DNA of 64,000 nucleotides, taken from the NCBI RefSeq assembly GCF_009818105.1, contig NZ_CP046564.1:1240001-1304000 (forward strand). Direction: 5' to 3'. Source of the DNA: Bacillus sp. N1-1 (lineage in GTDB: Bacteria > Bacillota > Bacilli > Bacillales > Guptibacillaceae). Each line of letters begins with the position of its first letter. The stretch's first letter is position 1. The position numbers and the translations under genes were made by a program. Shown here piece by piece: positions 53,271-62,643 of the stretch. A model generated the notes under the pieces. It saw nothing but the letters and a program-made list of their open reading frames with translations. It was not told the DNA's origin and searched no databases.

Positions 53271-54975
53271 AATCAGAGGATTATATCCGAGCTTATCATG
53301 AACAAATTCAGGATCTTCTAACCTTATTTGAATCCTATGTGTCTGATACAACTGCCTATATCACGCCATTAGCGAGACAAGCGATGATGCAAGTAGATCG
53401 AAATGATATCTGGTTCAATCTCCAGCAAGTCGAACGTGGCATATCTGGGAATGTCGGAAAAGCATCGCGCGTCGCAAGCCGAGTACCTTACAACACCTTT
53501 TCGTTCTTTGATGATCCAACCGAAAGTGAAATCGAAAAAAGCCGAAGCAATGAAGCTAACCTGAACAATATTCGTCGTGAAATCAATCGGTCCGAAAAAG
53601 TCCTCAAACAAAAAATGGACGACTGTGGGGCATTTATAATACAAAAGTGAAGCCGTTTGAGAATACCGATGACGACTATTATGGGAAAGCTCAAAAACTA
53701 AAAATGTCCTACACCGGTCTGTTTGAAGGCGTTTGGGACGGTGTGGAAGACCTCTCCTCCGACCTCTATGACTTTGGAAAAGGGCTCGTTCTCGGTTTAT
53801 ATGAAATCGGCAAAGGTATCGTCACAGTTGCCGGTGACGCAGGGATCGTGTACACCTCCCATCAACTTCCCGATTCCGTAGAACCCGATTTTCTTAAGGA
53901 AGCAGCGGATAAACGAGTCGAAGGCTATAGAGCCGCCGCTATGCAGGCGATTAAAGATCCAATGGGCGTCGTTGAATCGATCTCACAATCCTTCTCCGAT
54001 ACCTATGAAGACGAAGGGATTGCCTATATCGCAGGGAATGCCTCCACAGCCTTTATCCCGTATGTCGGCATGGCAGGTAAATCAGCCAGCCTCGCCAAAG
54101 GCGCTGGAAAGGTCCCGAACTCAAACCTGAGCAAGGTAGCTGGAAGCAGCAAAGTAGACGTCGCAGCCATCGTGAAAAAGCATAACGCCTTTGAAGGAAT
54201 CAAGCGTGGCATGGGAGAATTTGTCCAAGACGTTAAAGGTGGCATGCAGATTGCGGGGAATCCGAATAGGGTGGCTGTTGGGGCGAATGGCATTGCGGGG
54301 AATACGGTTGGGAAAGTCGGGGATGTAGCTGAGAGTGGCGTTGCATCGATTTCTAGGAGTGGCGGTCCTAATCGTGTGGTGGATGATTCGATAGTTAGGA
54401 TTAAGACTGAGGTTGAGCGGTTAGATGGTGGGAATGATAGTAAGGGTACGGGTAATAGTATTACAGTCAACGAAGTTAAAGAAATTGATTTTGGAAAGCA
54501 CATAATAAAAGGTGAAAATGGTAAGAAACAATTACTTCCAAATACTAGGTATGAAACCAATGATAACTACAAATATACTACCGATAATTTGGGCCGTATT
54601 ATAACTGTTGATGCTCCCGAACTTGTATTGAAAAAGGCTAATAGGAATAAATATGCTCAGGCAAATGTAGGAGGAATAGACAGGTTGCCTGATGATGATG
54701 GTGGCCATTTAATAGGAGCGCAATTTAACGGCCCTCCTGATATTGATAATCTTGTACCACAAAATAGCCAAATTAATAGGAGGGGGGGAGTCTGGTACGA
54801 AATGGAGACTGAGTGGGCCCATGCATTAAAAGAAATACCTCCCAAAAAAGTCTCTGTTAGTATTGAACCTGTCTATTATCATAATTCAATGCGACCGGAT
54901 TCCTTTATTGTCGAATATGAAATTGAAGGCGAATTTCCAGTATTTCGCGAGATTTCAAATAAATCAGGAGGATGA
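53271..54975 (+). pseudogene. Orphan LXG cassette with NS_2 nuclease tip, N-truncated and frameshifted
   Basis: From 53271 the DNA repeats the full toxin gene from its codon 58 (SEDYIRAYHEQIQ) to about codon 445, roughly 1.16 kb at about 90% identity. The first 57 codons and start are absent. One C is missing at 53623/53624 (GACGACTGTGG versus GACGACCTGTGG), which shifts the frame; reading resumes to 54975. The new C-terminal tip holds DDDGGHLIGAQFNGPPDIDN, then NLVPQNSQINRRGGVWYEME, the signature of Endonuclea_NS_2-type DNA/RNA nucleases. It cannot make a full toxin now but can recombine its tip into the active gene. Confidence 0.9.
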
Positions 54976-54980
54976 TATTG

Positions 54981-55460
54981 ATGAGTTTTGAAACAAAATT
55001 AAACGAGTTGTATAAAGAAATTGCACAACAGGTTAATGATATGATTCCTACTGAATGGAATAATTTGTTTTTTAATGGCGAAGTTAAGGATGGAGAAGGA
55101 GGCGTTTTTTTCTTTTTTACTCCTAAAGGCGAGGAACAACACGTTTTTTCACATTATATTCCAAAATTATATAGTGTAGATAAAAGAGCTTATAAAAAAG
55201 AACTACACAAATTATTTCAACTAACGGTTGAACTCCAAAAAGTTTTTACTGATTTTGACCAAGATCCTTGGTTTTCCGTGACATTATTATTAAATGATAC
55301 AGGTAAATTAAAGGTGCATTTTGATTATACAAATTGGCATGAAAGTGAATTTGGTCCAACAGATAGAATAAAGTATTTTGAATACAAATATGTAAATCAA
55401 AACAAAGAAAAGATAGATTTAGGTTTAATAGGGAGAATGAAGGAATTTGAAGAAAAGTAA
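54981..55460 (+). CDS. YezG-family (DUF600) immunity protein
   Basis: A 159-residue protein from ATG at 54981, nine bases after AGGAGG. It reads LNELYKEIAQQVNDMIPTEW, GGVFFFFTPKGEEQ, and LLNDTGKLKVHFDYTNWHES, the pattern of YezG, the antidote of B. subtilis YeeF, whose tip is also an NS_2 nuclease. So tip and antidote match. The immunity gene is intact although its toxin is broken, as expected if immunity is kept. Confidence 0.88.
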   Translation: MSFETKLNELYKEIAQQVNDMIPTEWNNLFFNGEVKDGEGGVFFFFTPKGEEQHVFSHYIPKLYSVDKRAYKKELHKLFQLTVELQKVFTDFDQDPWFSVTLLLNDTGKLKVHFDYTNWHESEFGPTDRIKYFEYKYVNQNKEKIDLGLIGRMKEFEEK

Positions 55461-55580
55461 AACATTAAAGCACTTAGTTGCCTTTTTGGCAGCAGGTGAA
55501 CTGTTTATCTAAGGACAGGTTCATTTAGTGCATTCCCAGATTTTTAACGGAATCAAATATTCAATCCTTAGCAACTATTC

Positions 55581-55610
55581 GCTGGCTGTACGCCGGCTTT
55601 TTTCTTTTTC
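55581..55610 (+). terminator. Terminator closing the orphan cassette (repeat unit b)
   Basis: GCTGGC (55581-55586), loop, GCCGGC (55592-55597), then TTTTTTC. The upstream string AGCAACTATTCG matches the one before 53217. A third, poorer echo, AAGCAACTACTGGTC, appears near 56057. Confidence 0.8.
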
Positions 55611-55827
55611 TTTCAGTTAAAGGTGCGTTTAAGATTTAAATTGATCCACTTTTGCAATAAGTGAGCCGCTATGAAAAACAATAGTAAAAATAATTCGAAT
55701 AGTGAAGTGCCGTAGAAAAAGTACAGGAAAAAATGACACTAAAATGTGGGTTGTGAAGCTGAACAAATAGTAACACCGCTTAATGGTTGGAGTATGTAGG
55801 AATTATACCTAAGTATTAAGATAAGGG

Positions 55828-55956
55828 GTGTGGAAAATTTATGAAAACGGAGAACGAGGAGGGCACTACGTAATTAAAGAAAAAGATATTGAAGATGAGG
55901 CGTTTGATTATTTTTATGAGCTAGTATTAACTTTAAATGATTGGCGTAAAAATTAA
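55828..55956 (+). CDS. Possible 42-residue protein or immunity-gene remnant
   Basis: GTG at 55828 behind ATAAGG opens 42 codons: WKIYENGERGGHYVIKEKDI, then EDEAFDYFYELVLTLNDWRKN and a stop. Composition is protein-like and acidic. It lies among spent toxin-cassette sequence and could be the end of a lost immunity gene. The region 55611-56110 otherwise holds only short GGGACAGGTTC-like strings. Confidence 0.4.
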   Translation: MWKIYENGERGGHYVIKEKDIEDEAFDYFYELVLTLNDWRKN

Positions 55957-56110
55957 AATCACATTGTGGTCTTTAAGGACTTAGGGACAGGTTCCGCGTC
56001 TCTTCAAGAATCGATTACATTTTTTGGTTGTATATGGAAATTAAATACACAATTATAAGCAACTACTGGTCAGCTAAATGCCTGAACTCAGAGACTAAAA
56101 GGAGAATACA

Positions 56111-57220
56111 ATGAAACTACTATTATTTATTATTGTCGGGGTTCTGATTCTCATAATTGTCACCCCGATCCTCATGCTGAAAGTTGTAAAAAAGAAAAAC
56201 GCATCCAAAACTAAGGAAGACCTCCTTACCTATATCGAGTATCATCCAGACGCATGCTCATTGACCTTATTAGAAAATGAAAGCGTGCTCCTTACTTTCA
56301 ATGAAGAAAAAGAAATGCCGCTCGCAAGTACAGTTAAGTTCATTTACCTTCTCACTTTTATTGACGGGGTGAGGGAGAAAAATGTGATGCTTGATGAGAA
56401 GGTTCAGGTAGACTACCTTGACGCCCTTTATTTCGAAAATACAGATGGTGGTGCACATCCAAGGTGGAAGAAGGAACATGATATAGGAGAGGAAGTTACC
56501 CTTTTTCAAATTGCACAGGGAATGATGCAGTTTAGTTCAAATGCATGCACAGACTTTCTCTTTCACAAACTAGGTTCTGATAAAATCAACCAATCTCTCA
56601 CGAAATACCAGCTGGACCCTCATTCTCCCATTTACGCGATTAGTTCTGCTATGCTGATTCCTGCTTATTTAAAGGTTGAGCATGGCTGGAAGAAAAGACA
56701 AATTGCACAGGAAACAAAAGAGATGGATCAGATTGAATTCGAGAGCTTGGCTAATACGATGTTACATTACGTATTAGACGGAAGTGCTGAAAAATATCTT
56801 AAGGAATTATCGACCATCAACGACATGACGATTCAGCGCGTATTGATGGATAAATTGCCTTCTTCGACAACTGAACAATATGCGAACCTCATGATGCGGA
56901 TTGGTGAATCAGATGATCTATCGGACGATGACAAGGATTTAATGGATCGTATCCTAGGTGGAGCGAGTGAGATCGGAAAGCGCAGATGGTTCAAGGGTGG
57001 ATCAACAGCGTATACGCTTACTTCAGCGTTGTACAATAAGGACGATAATGGATCGATCTCTCTTTCTGTATTTGTTCAGGATGAAAAGCGATATGAATTG
57101 TTATGGATTCGGAATGTTTTTCATGATTTTTTGAAGGCGATAGTGGAAGATACTGAGTTTAGGCAGAAAACGATTGATCGATTAGGGGGTACGAAATCAG
57201 TGGAGGGAAGGGTTAATTAA
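56111..57220 (+). CDS. Membrane-anchored class A beta-lactamase-like serine hydrolase
   Basis: A 369-residue protein. One N-terminal membrane helix (LLLFIIVGVLILIIVTPILM) anchors it outside. The serine-hydrolase motifs are LASTVKF (S73-x-x-K76), SSNACTDFL (SxN) and RRWFKGGSTAYTLT (KGG in place of KTG). Spacing fits the class A beta-lactamase/DD-peptidase fold. It probably acts on cell-wall peptides or is a receptor-like serine hydrolase rather than a resistance enzyme. ATG follows AAAAGGAG. Confidence 0.83.
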   Translation: MKLLLFIIVGVLILIIVTPILMLKVVKKKNASKTKEDLLTYIEYHPDACSLTLLENESVLLTFNEEKEMPLASTVKFIYLLTFIDGVREKNVMLDEKVQVDYLDALYFENTDGGAHPRWKKEHDIGEEVTLFQIAQGMMQFSSNACTDFLFHKLGSDKINQSLTKYQLDPHSPIYAISSAMLIPAYLKVEHGWKKRQIAQETKEMDQIEFESLANTMLHYVLDGSAEKYLKELSTINDMTIQRVLMDKLPSSTTEQYANLMMRIGESDDLSDDDKDLMDRILGGASEIGKRRWFKGGSTAYTLTSALYNKDDNGSISLSVFVQDEKRYELLWIRNVFHDFLKAIVEDTEFRQKTIDRLGGTKSVEGRVN

Positions 57221-57296
57221 AAAAATTTAAGCGCACTATCTATTTTAAGGTTCGTAGGGGCTGCGGGCTTTGCGATTGGAAATCAGGCGCATCGCT

Positions 57297-57406
57297 GGAA
57301 CGGTTCTCGTGATGCAAAGTAGTTCAAAAATATAAATGAGAAAAGCCCTGCCTGAGCAAAGGCAGGGCTTGTTAATTTGCGGAAAGTGAATCAGTAGAAC
57401 CGTCCC
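57297..57406. repeat. MITE-like repeat, copy 2
   Basis: Ends GGAACGGTTCT (57297-57307) and AGAACCGTCCC (57396-57406); the left end continues CGTGATGCA as in copy 1 at 25664. The interior hairpin AAGCCCTGCC/GGCAGGGCTT can terminate the serine hydrolase gene. Length 110 bp versus 109 bp for copy 1. Confidence 0.75.
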
Positions 57407-57426
57407 CCCGATTCCCCAACAAAAAA

Positions 57427-57465
57427 AGCGATGTTCACGCAAAAACCGTAAACACCGCTCTTTTC
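57427..57465 (+). terminator. Weak hairpin before helD
   Basis: AGCGATGTT (57427-57435) pairs with AACACCGCT (57451-57459) with one mismatch, then CTTTTC. The rest to 57620 is A/T-rich and should contain the helD promoter, which I cannot place with confidence. Confidence 0.45.
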
Positions 57466-57620
57466 TATGTAAAAAAACATTGTAGTTAAACCAATCCTAT
57501 GGTAAATTCATATAGATGCACGCAAAATGATTAAAATTAAACATAATACCCTATTTTAATTATACAATGTGCACAATTCGTTTGTCAATCCTTTTATCCA
57601 TTATTTAAAGGAGTGTTTGC

Positions 57621-59954
57621 ATGGATTCGAAACTGCTGCAGGAAAAGAAGCGATTGGACAGTGTCATGGGAACTATTCAAGAGGAAGTTCAACGATTAGA
57701 AGACGAAACCTCCAGACGTAAAAATGAAGTGGTTCATATTCGCAAACACTTTTGGGATGAAGTGAAGGTGAATACGGATACCTTCGATGATTACCTGGAG
57801 ACGATCATCGGATTAAGGCAAGAGGCTCAAGCCCTTTCGGTTAGTCAGAGCTCTCATAGGCATGCCTCCAAACGCTTATCCACACTGCGTCGTATGGAGG
57901 AAGTTCCTTATTTCGGGCGTATTGATTTTAGAGAAGAAGGTTCATCAGATCAGGAACAAATCTATATTGGCATCAGCTCATTAAGAGATGCGAGCGGCGA
58001 TAACTTCTTGATCTACGATTGGAGAGCACCGGTCTCAAGCGTCTATTATGACTACCCGCCAGGTCCTGCGACATATGATACACCGGGAGGCGAAGTTCAG
58101 GGCACGCTTGAGAAGAAGTGGCAATATCTTATTCGCGGTGGCATTTTGCAGTCCATGTTTGATACAAGTCTCACGATTGGCGATGAAATTTTGCAGGAGG
58201 TTTTGGGCCGGGGCACAGATAAACAGATGCATAACATTGTCGCTACCATTCAGCAGGATCAAAACCGCATTATCCGTCATGATCGTGGAAGGCTCTTGAT
58301 TGTTCACGGGGCGGCAGGCAGTGGCAAGACTTCAGCTGCGCTGCAGCGGATTGCGTATTTATTATACAGAGATCGAGATCATTTGAATGCTGAGCAAATT
58401 ATTCTATTTTCACCTAACACGATGTTTAACAGCTACGTATCCAATGTGTTGCCAGAGCTCGGTGAGGAAAATATGCAGCAGGTGACTTTCCAGGAATACC
58501 TGAACCATCGGCTTAGTGAAGAGTTTGACGTTGAGAATCCATATGAACAGCTGGAATACGTGTTAACCGGAAGTCATACACCATCTTACAGGGCAAGGAT
58601 CGCGGGGATTAAATGTAAAACATCGACTCGTTATTTTGGTGCGATCAATGATTATTTAGAGTCCCTGGAGCAGTCTGGGATGCGGTTTCATGACGTGACC
58701 TTCAGAGGGACACCGATTGTTTCTGCACAGCAGATGGTAGACAGGTTTTATCGTGCTGACACGTCACTTCGTTTACAAAATAGACTTGAAAAGCTGAAGG
58801 AGTGGATCCTGAAGCAAATCAATGAGTTTGAGAAAGCGGAATGGAATCAGCCGTGGGTGCAGGAGAAAATGGAACTGCTTAGCAATGAGGAGTACCATAC
58901 CCTACAAGCTTTTCTCGCGAAAAAACGTGGCATTGAAGGAGAAGCGATCTATGAGTATGAGGTGGAGCCAAAAGAATTAGCTCGCTTAATCGTTCGTAAA
59001 ATGCTGAAGCCGCTGCGAAAGAAAATCAAGGAATTGCGCTTTGTTGATTTTAAAGCGATCTACAAACAGCTTTTTGCTGATCCGATGCAGCTGAAGCGGC
59101 TAAAAATGGAGACGCCGAAGGAATGGACAGCGATTTGTCAGGCAACGATCCAATCGCTGGATGCAGGTCATTTGCGCTATGAAGATGCGACACCGTTTTT
59201 ATATGTAAAAGAGCAGATTCAGGGCTTTCAGACAAACAGCTCCATTAAGCATATCGTGGTGGATGAGGCGCAGGATTACTCGGCTTTTCAATTTGAGTTT
59301 CTAAAGCGCCTGTTTCCATCCTCCAAAATGACGGTTCTTGGGGACTTTAATCAGGCGATCTTTGCCCATGCAAGTGAAATGGCTGATTTTAACTCACTAA
59401 TGGACTTATATGGAGCGGACAAAACTGAAGTGATCAACATAGCACGAAGCTACCGTTCCACTAAGCCAATCATTGAATTTACGCGAAGGCTCGTGCCTAA
59501 TGGGGATAAGATTATCCCCTTTGATCGAGATGGAACGATTCCAGAGCTGAAACAAGTGGAGGATGACGCAGAGCTTTATGGCAGCATCTCTTCAAAAGTA
59601 GCGGAATACCGAGATCAGGGGTTAAACAGTATTGCGATCATCTGCAAATCAGCAGAAGAAAGCTTCCGTGCCTATGAGGGTCTGTCTGGTATTGATGGGA
59701 TCAAGCTCTTGAAAAGCAACTCTACTGAATATGAACAGGGAGTGGTTGTCGTCCCGTCGTATTTATCCAAGGGAATCGAGTTTGATGCTGTGATCATTTA
59801 TGATGCCTCAGAACGTGTCTATGGAGATGAAAGCTTGAAAAGGATTTTTTATACCGCGTGTACGAGAGCGATGCATGTTTTGCAATTGTATAGTGTTGGA
59901 GAGCCGAGTTCGCTGTTACGACAAGCGTTTCAAGAAGGGGTTATTGAATCGTGA
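57621..59954 (+). CDS. helD: RNA polymerase recycling motor ATPase HelD
   Basis: A 777-residue UvrD-like ATPase of the HelD family. An N-terminal coiled coil (LLQEKKRLDSVMGTIQEEV) is followed by YFGRIDFRE and IYDWRAPVSSVYYDY, HelD hallmarks. Walker A GAAGSGKTSAALQRIAYLLY near residue 225, VVDEAQDYSAFQ as motif II, and C-terminal ACTRAMHVLQLYS. It removes stalled RNA polymerase from DNA and recycles it. ATG follows AAAGGAGTG. Monocistronic. Confidence 0.95.
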   Translation: MDSKLLQEKKRLDSVMGTIQEEVQRLEDETSRRKNEVVHIRKHFWDEVKVNTDTFDDYLETIIGLRQEAQALSVSQSSHRHASKRLSTLRRMEEVPYFGRIDFREEGSSDQEQIYIGISSLRDASGDNFLIYDWRAPVSSVYYDYPPGPATYDTPGGEVQGTLEKKWQYLIRGGILQSMFDTSLTIGDEILQEVLGRGTDKQMHNIVATIQQDQNRIIRHDRGRLLIVHGAAGSGKTSAALQRIAYLLYRDRDHLNAEQIILFSPNTMFNSYVSNVLPELGEENMQQVTFQEYLNHRLSEEFDVENPYEQLEYVLTGSHTPSYRARIAGIKCKTSTRYFGAINDYLESLEQSGMRFHDVTFRGTPIVSAQQMVDRFYRADTSLRLQNRLEKLKEWILKQINEFEKAEWNQPWVQEKMELLSNEEYHTLQAFLAKKRGIEGEAIYEYEVEPKELARLIVRKMLKPLRKKIKELRFVDFKAIYKQLFADPMQLKRLKMETPKEWTAICQATIQSLDAGHLRYEDATPFLYVKEQIQGFQTNSSIKHIVVDEAQDYSAFQFEFLKRLFPSSKMTVLGDFNQAIFAHASEMADFNSLMDLYGADKTEVINIARSYRSTKPIIEFTRRLVPNGDKIIPFDRDGTIPELKQVEDDAELYGSISSKVAEYRDQGLNSIAIICKSAEESFRAYEGLSGIDGIKLLKSNSTEYEQGVVVVPSYLSKGIEFDAVIIYDASERVYGDESLKRIFYTACTRAMHVLQLYSVGEPSSLLRQAFQEGVIES

Positions 59955-60000
59955 TCTCTGAGAGAACATTGTTCAAGATGTATTTTATAGAGTAGGAAGA

Positions 60001-60035
60001 AGGGAGTGCTAATGATTTAGCGCTCCCTATCTTTA
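60001..60035 (+). terminator. Terminator of helD
   Basis: AGGGAGTGCT (60001-60010) pairs with AGCGCTCCCT (60019-60028), then ATCTTTATT. Its string GGGAGTGCTAATGATT also forms the interior hairpin of MITE-like copy 1 (25705-25720). Confidence 0.78.
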
Positions 60036-60112
60036 TTCCTAAAACATCCAAAAAAATCACTAGATTTCAGATTAATTGTAAAAGTCATCTTTTCCTTTGG
60101 AACAAACTGTAT

Positions 60113-60202
60113 TATAATGAATGTGTTGCAAAATGCAAAGTAACTGTAGGAGTGCTTTAGAATCGATTCCTTTCAACAGATTTATTTTGCAACATTTTTT
60201 TA
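60113..60202 (+). promoter_or_regulatory. Promoter and structured terminator-like leader before the lar operon
   Basis: TATAAT at 60113-60118 should start RNA near 60125. The RNA would fold at once: TGTTGCAAAAT (60124-60134) pairs perfectly with ATTTTGCAACA (60184-60194). Inside, CTGT/ACAG and AGGA/TCCT pairs extend the stem, and ATTTTTTT follows. The result is a complete terminator with a 49-nt enclosed domain ~90 bp before larE. It may be an attenuator, a riboswitch or a short RNA. Confidence 0.7.
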
Positions 60203-60290
60203 TGGATGGTTGAAAACGGTTACAATTTTTTGGTGATGCAAATGGGTTATAAATGAAATAAATACAATCTACATAAGGAGTGAAATTCTC

Positions 60291-61100
60291 ATGTTGAGCG
60301 ATAAATATCAAAGGTTACAAGACATTTTGCAAGAGATGGAAAGCATTGTCGTGGCGTTTTCTGGGGGAGTAGACAGTACCTTGTTGTTGAAAGTCGCAAT
60401 TGATGTTCTAGGTAAGGAAAATGTACTCGCAGTTACAGCTGATTCAGAAACGTATCCGAGCAGTGAATTAGAGGAAGCGAAGCAGCTCGCCTCATTAATT
60501 GGTGCGCATCATCAGGTGATTGAGACGTCTGAGCTTGCGATTCCGGGTTATACCCAGAATGATGAAAACCGCTGTTACTTTTGTAAAAATGGTTTGTTTG
60601 AAGAGGTTGTTCCGATTATGCGGGAGAAAGGGTTCCAAAATGTCGTGTATGGCTTAATTGCCGATGATATGGGCGAGCACCGACCAGGAGTCCGCGCAGC
60701 AATCGAGCATGATGTTCGGGGGCCACTTCAAGAGGCGGATCTTTACAAAGATGAAATTCGAACGCTTTCAAAGGAATTAAATCTTCCTACATGGGAAAAG
60801 CCTTCCTTTGCTTGTTTATCTTCACGTATTGCGTATGGTGAAGAAATTACCCAGGCGAAGTTAACGAAGGTCGATAAGTCAGAGGCTTACTTAAAGAGTC
60901 TTCGTATTCGACAGGTTCGCGTTCGAACTCATGGTGATATGGCTCGGATTGAAGTTGAACCACAGGATATGCAGCTAGTAATGGCTAATCACAGAAGCAT
61001 TTCAAAGAAACTACAATCGTTTGGCTATCAGTACGTGACCATCGATCTTGATGGGTATAAGAGTGGAAGCATGAACAAAGTTTTGGCAGAAAGCAATTAA
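60291..61100 (+). CDS. larE: ATP-dependent sacrificial sulfur transferase LarE
   Basis: A 269-residue PP-loop protein: VVAFSGGVDSTLLLKVA binds ATP, and the sacrificial cysteine is in KPSFACLSSRIAYGE near residue 175. A CYFCKNGLF segment follows the usual placement. It donates Cys sulfur to the pyridinium precursor of the nickel-pincer nucleotide cofactor of lactate racemase and relatives. First gene of the lar operon, ATG behind TAAGGAGTG. Confidence 0.93.
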   Translation: MLSDKYQRLQDILQEMESIVVAFSGGVDSTLLLKVAIDVLGKENVLAVTADSETYPSSELEEAKQLASLIGAHHQVIETSELAIPGYTQNDENRCYFCKNGLFEEVVPIMREKGFQNVVYGLIADDMGEHRPGVRAAIEHDVRGPLQEADLYKDEIRTLSKELNLPTWEKPSFACLSSRIAYGEEITQAKLTKVDKSEAYLKSLRIRQVRVRTHGDMARIEVEPQDMQLVMANHRSISKKLQSFGYQYVTIDLDGYKSGSMNKVLAESN

Positions 61101-61115
61101 GAGGAGGAGTACAAC

Positions 61116-61883
61116 ATGGGAGCATCAAGCTTAGATGACGTTCTAAATCGAGTGAAAGAAGGAAGTATGGACATAAAGGAAGCGAAGACACTGCTTTCTT
61201 CTTTTGAAGATATCGGGTTTGCGAAAGTGGATCACCAGCGGGAAGACCGGACTGGTTTTCCTGAAGTGATCTTTGGTGAAGGAAAAACAGTAGAACAAAT
61301 GATTGATATTATTGAGTCTCTTAAGAAGAACACGAACCGCGTACTAGCAACAAGGATTTCCGAGGAAAAAGCAGAAAAGGTGATGAGTGTTGTAGCGGAC
61401 CTTGACTACAATGAGTCTGCTCGCACCTTATTCTGGAGGCATCCCGATGAACCGGCTCTTCTCTATAATGGCTATATTGCCGTATTGTGTGCTGGTACTT
61501 CAGATCTTCCTGTCGCTGAAGAAGCAGCTGTAACAGCAGAAGCATTCGGGGCTTCGGTGAAACGTATGTATGATGTGGGTGTAGCCGGCATTCATCGTCT
61601 CTTTCATCATCTGGAGGAAATCGAAAATGCAACGGTAGCGATTACGGTTGCGGGAATGGAAGGTGCACTGACTAGTGTTGTCGGTGGATTGATTAGTAAT
61701 CCGATTGTGGCGGTGCCGACGAGCATTGGTTATGGTGCTAATTTTCAGGGGGTTTCGTCGTTATTATCAATGCTCAATGCTTGTTCACCAGGAATTAGTG
61801 TGATGAATATCGACAATGGATTTGGTGCTGGTTACTATGCAACATTGATTCATAAAAATCATCGTAATACGATACTAGACTAG
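61116..61883 (+). CDS. larB: Nickel-pincer cofactor biosynthesis protein LarB
   Basis: A 255-residue pyridinium-3,5-biscarboxylic acid mononucleotide synthase. The C-terminal AIR-carboxylase-like domain shows LCAGTSDLPVAEEAAVTAE, AGMEGALTSVVGGLISNPIV and AVPTSIGYGANFQG. It carboxylates and hydrolyses nicotinic acid adenine dinucleotide, the first step of cofactor assembly. ATG follows GAGGAGGAG, 15 bp after larE. Confidence 0.94.
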   Translation: MGASSLDDVLNRVKEGSMDIKEAKTLLSSFEDIGFAKVDHQREDRTGFPEVIFGEGKTVEQMIDIIESLKKNTNRVLATRISEEKAEKVMSVVADLDYNESARTLFWRHPDEPALLYNGYIAVLCAGTSDLPVAEEAAVTAEAFGASVKRMYDVGVAGIHRLFHHLEEIENATVAITVAGMEGALTSVVGGLISNPIVAVPTSIGYGANFQGVSSLLSMLNACSPGISVMNIDNGFGAGYYATLIHKNHRNTILD

Positions 61884-61895
61884 AGGATGAATGAA

Positions 61896-62624
61896 ATGAG
61901 AACATTGTATCTTGATTGCTTTTCTGGAATTAGTGGGGATATGACAATTGGAGCGCTACTTGATCTTGGCGGAGATTTAGCGCTTCTTGAAAAAGAAATC
62001 GCGAAATTAGCGATCGAATCGGAATACAAGCTAGAATCGTATAAAGTGGTGAAAAAGGGAGTCTCTGCAACAAAGTTTGATGTGATCCTAACCGAGCATG
62101 AAGGAGGACATCATCACCGCCATTATTCTGATATTGTCACGATGATCAACAAAGCGGAACTAAATGAAAACGTGACAGCGATGGCCCTTTCTATTTTCGA
62201 AAAGATTGGGAGAGCGGAAGCCAAAATACATAACATGGCGTTTGAGAAGGTTCACTTTCACGAGGTTGGTGCAGTCGACTCGATTGTAGACATCGTTGGT
62301 GCAAGTGTTTTAATTGATTCATTGGATATCTCAAAAATCGTTTCTTCTCCGGTTCCTGTAGGAAATGGGCGAATCCGCATTGCTCATGGCTTGTATCCTG
62401 TACCTGCCCCTGCAACGTTAGAGTTGTTGAAGGGGATTCCGATTCAACGCACGGAAATTAAAGGGGAATTAACAACACCAACAGGTGGAGGGATTTTAGC
62501 AGCACTAGTGAATGAATTTGGGCCGATGCCATCCTTTACAGTTGAAGCAATCGGTTATGGTGCTGGAACGAAAGATTTCTCAGATCATCCGAACGTACTT
62601 CGGGCATTGCTCGGCAGTCATTAA
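61896..62624 (+). CDS. larC1: Nickel insertion protein LarC, N-terminal part (LarC1)
   Basis: A 242-residue protein starting MRTLYLDCFSGISGDMTIGA, the hallmark of LarC. I chose ATG at 61896 over 61887, which is too close to the ribosome site. A His-rich stretch EGGHHHRHYSD fits nickel handling, and FHEVGAVDSIVDIVGA and GELTTPTGGGILAALV are conserved. It ends with TAA well before the C-terminal half, which is a separate gene here. Confidence 0.93.
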   Translation: MRTLYLDCFSGISGDMTIGALLDLGGDLALLEKEIAKLAIESEYKLESYKVVKKGVSATKFDVILTEHEGGHHHRHYSDIVTMINKAELNENVTAMALSIFEKIGRAEAKIHNMAFEKVHFHEVGAVDSIVDIVGASVLIDSLDISKIVSSPVPVGNGRIRIAHGLYPVPAPATLELLKGIPIQRTEIKGELTTPTGGGILAALVNEFGPMPSFTVEAIGYGAGTKDFSDHPNVLRALLGSH

Positions 62625-62643
62625 TGGAAAGGGGTGAGATTGG

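Noticed and set aside
54024..54560. 178-codon minus-strand open frame in the LXG repeat
   Set aside because: Antisense to the Gly/Ala-rich LXG core; an equivalent frame in the other copy is broken into pieces, so it is not conserved.
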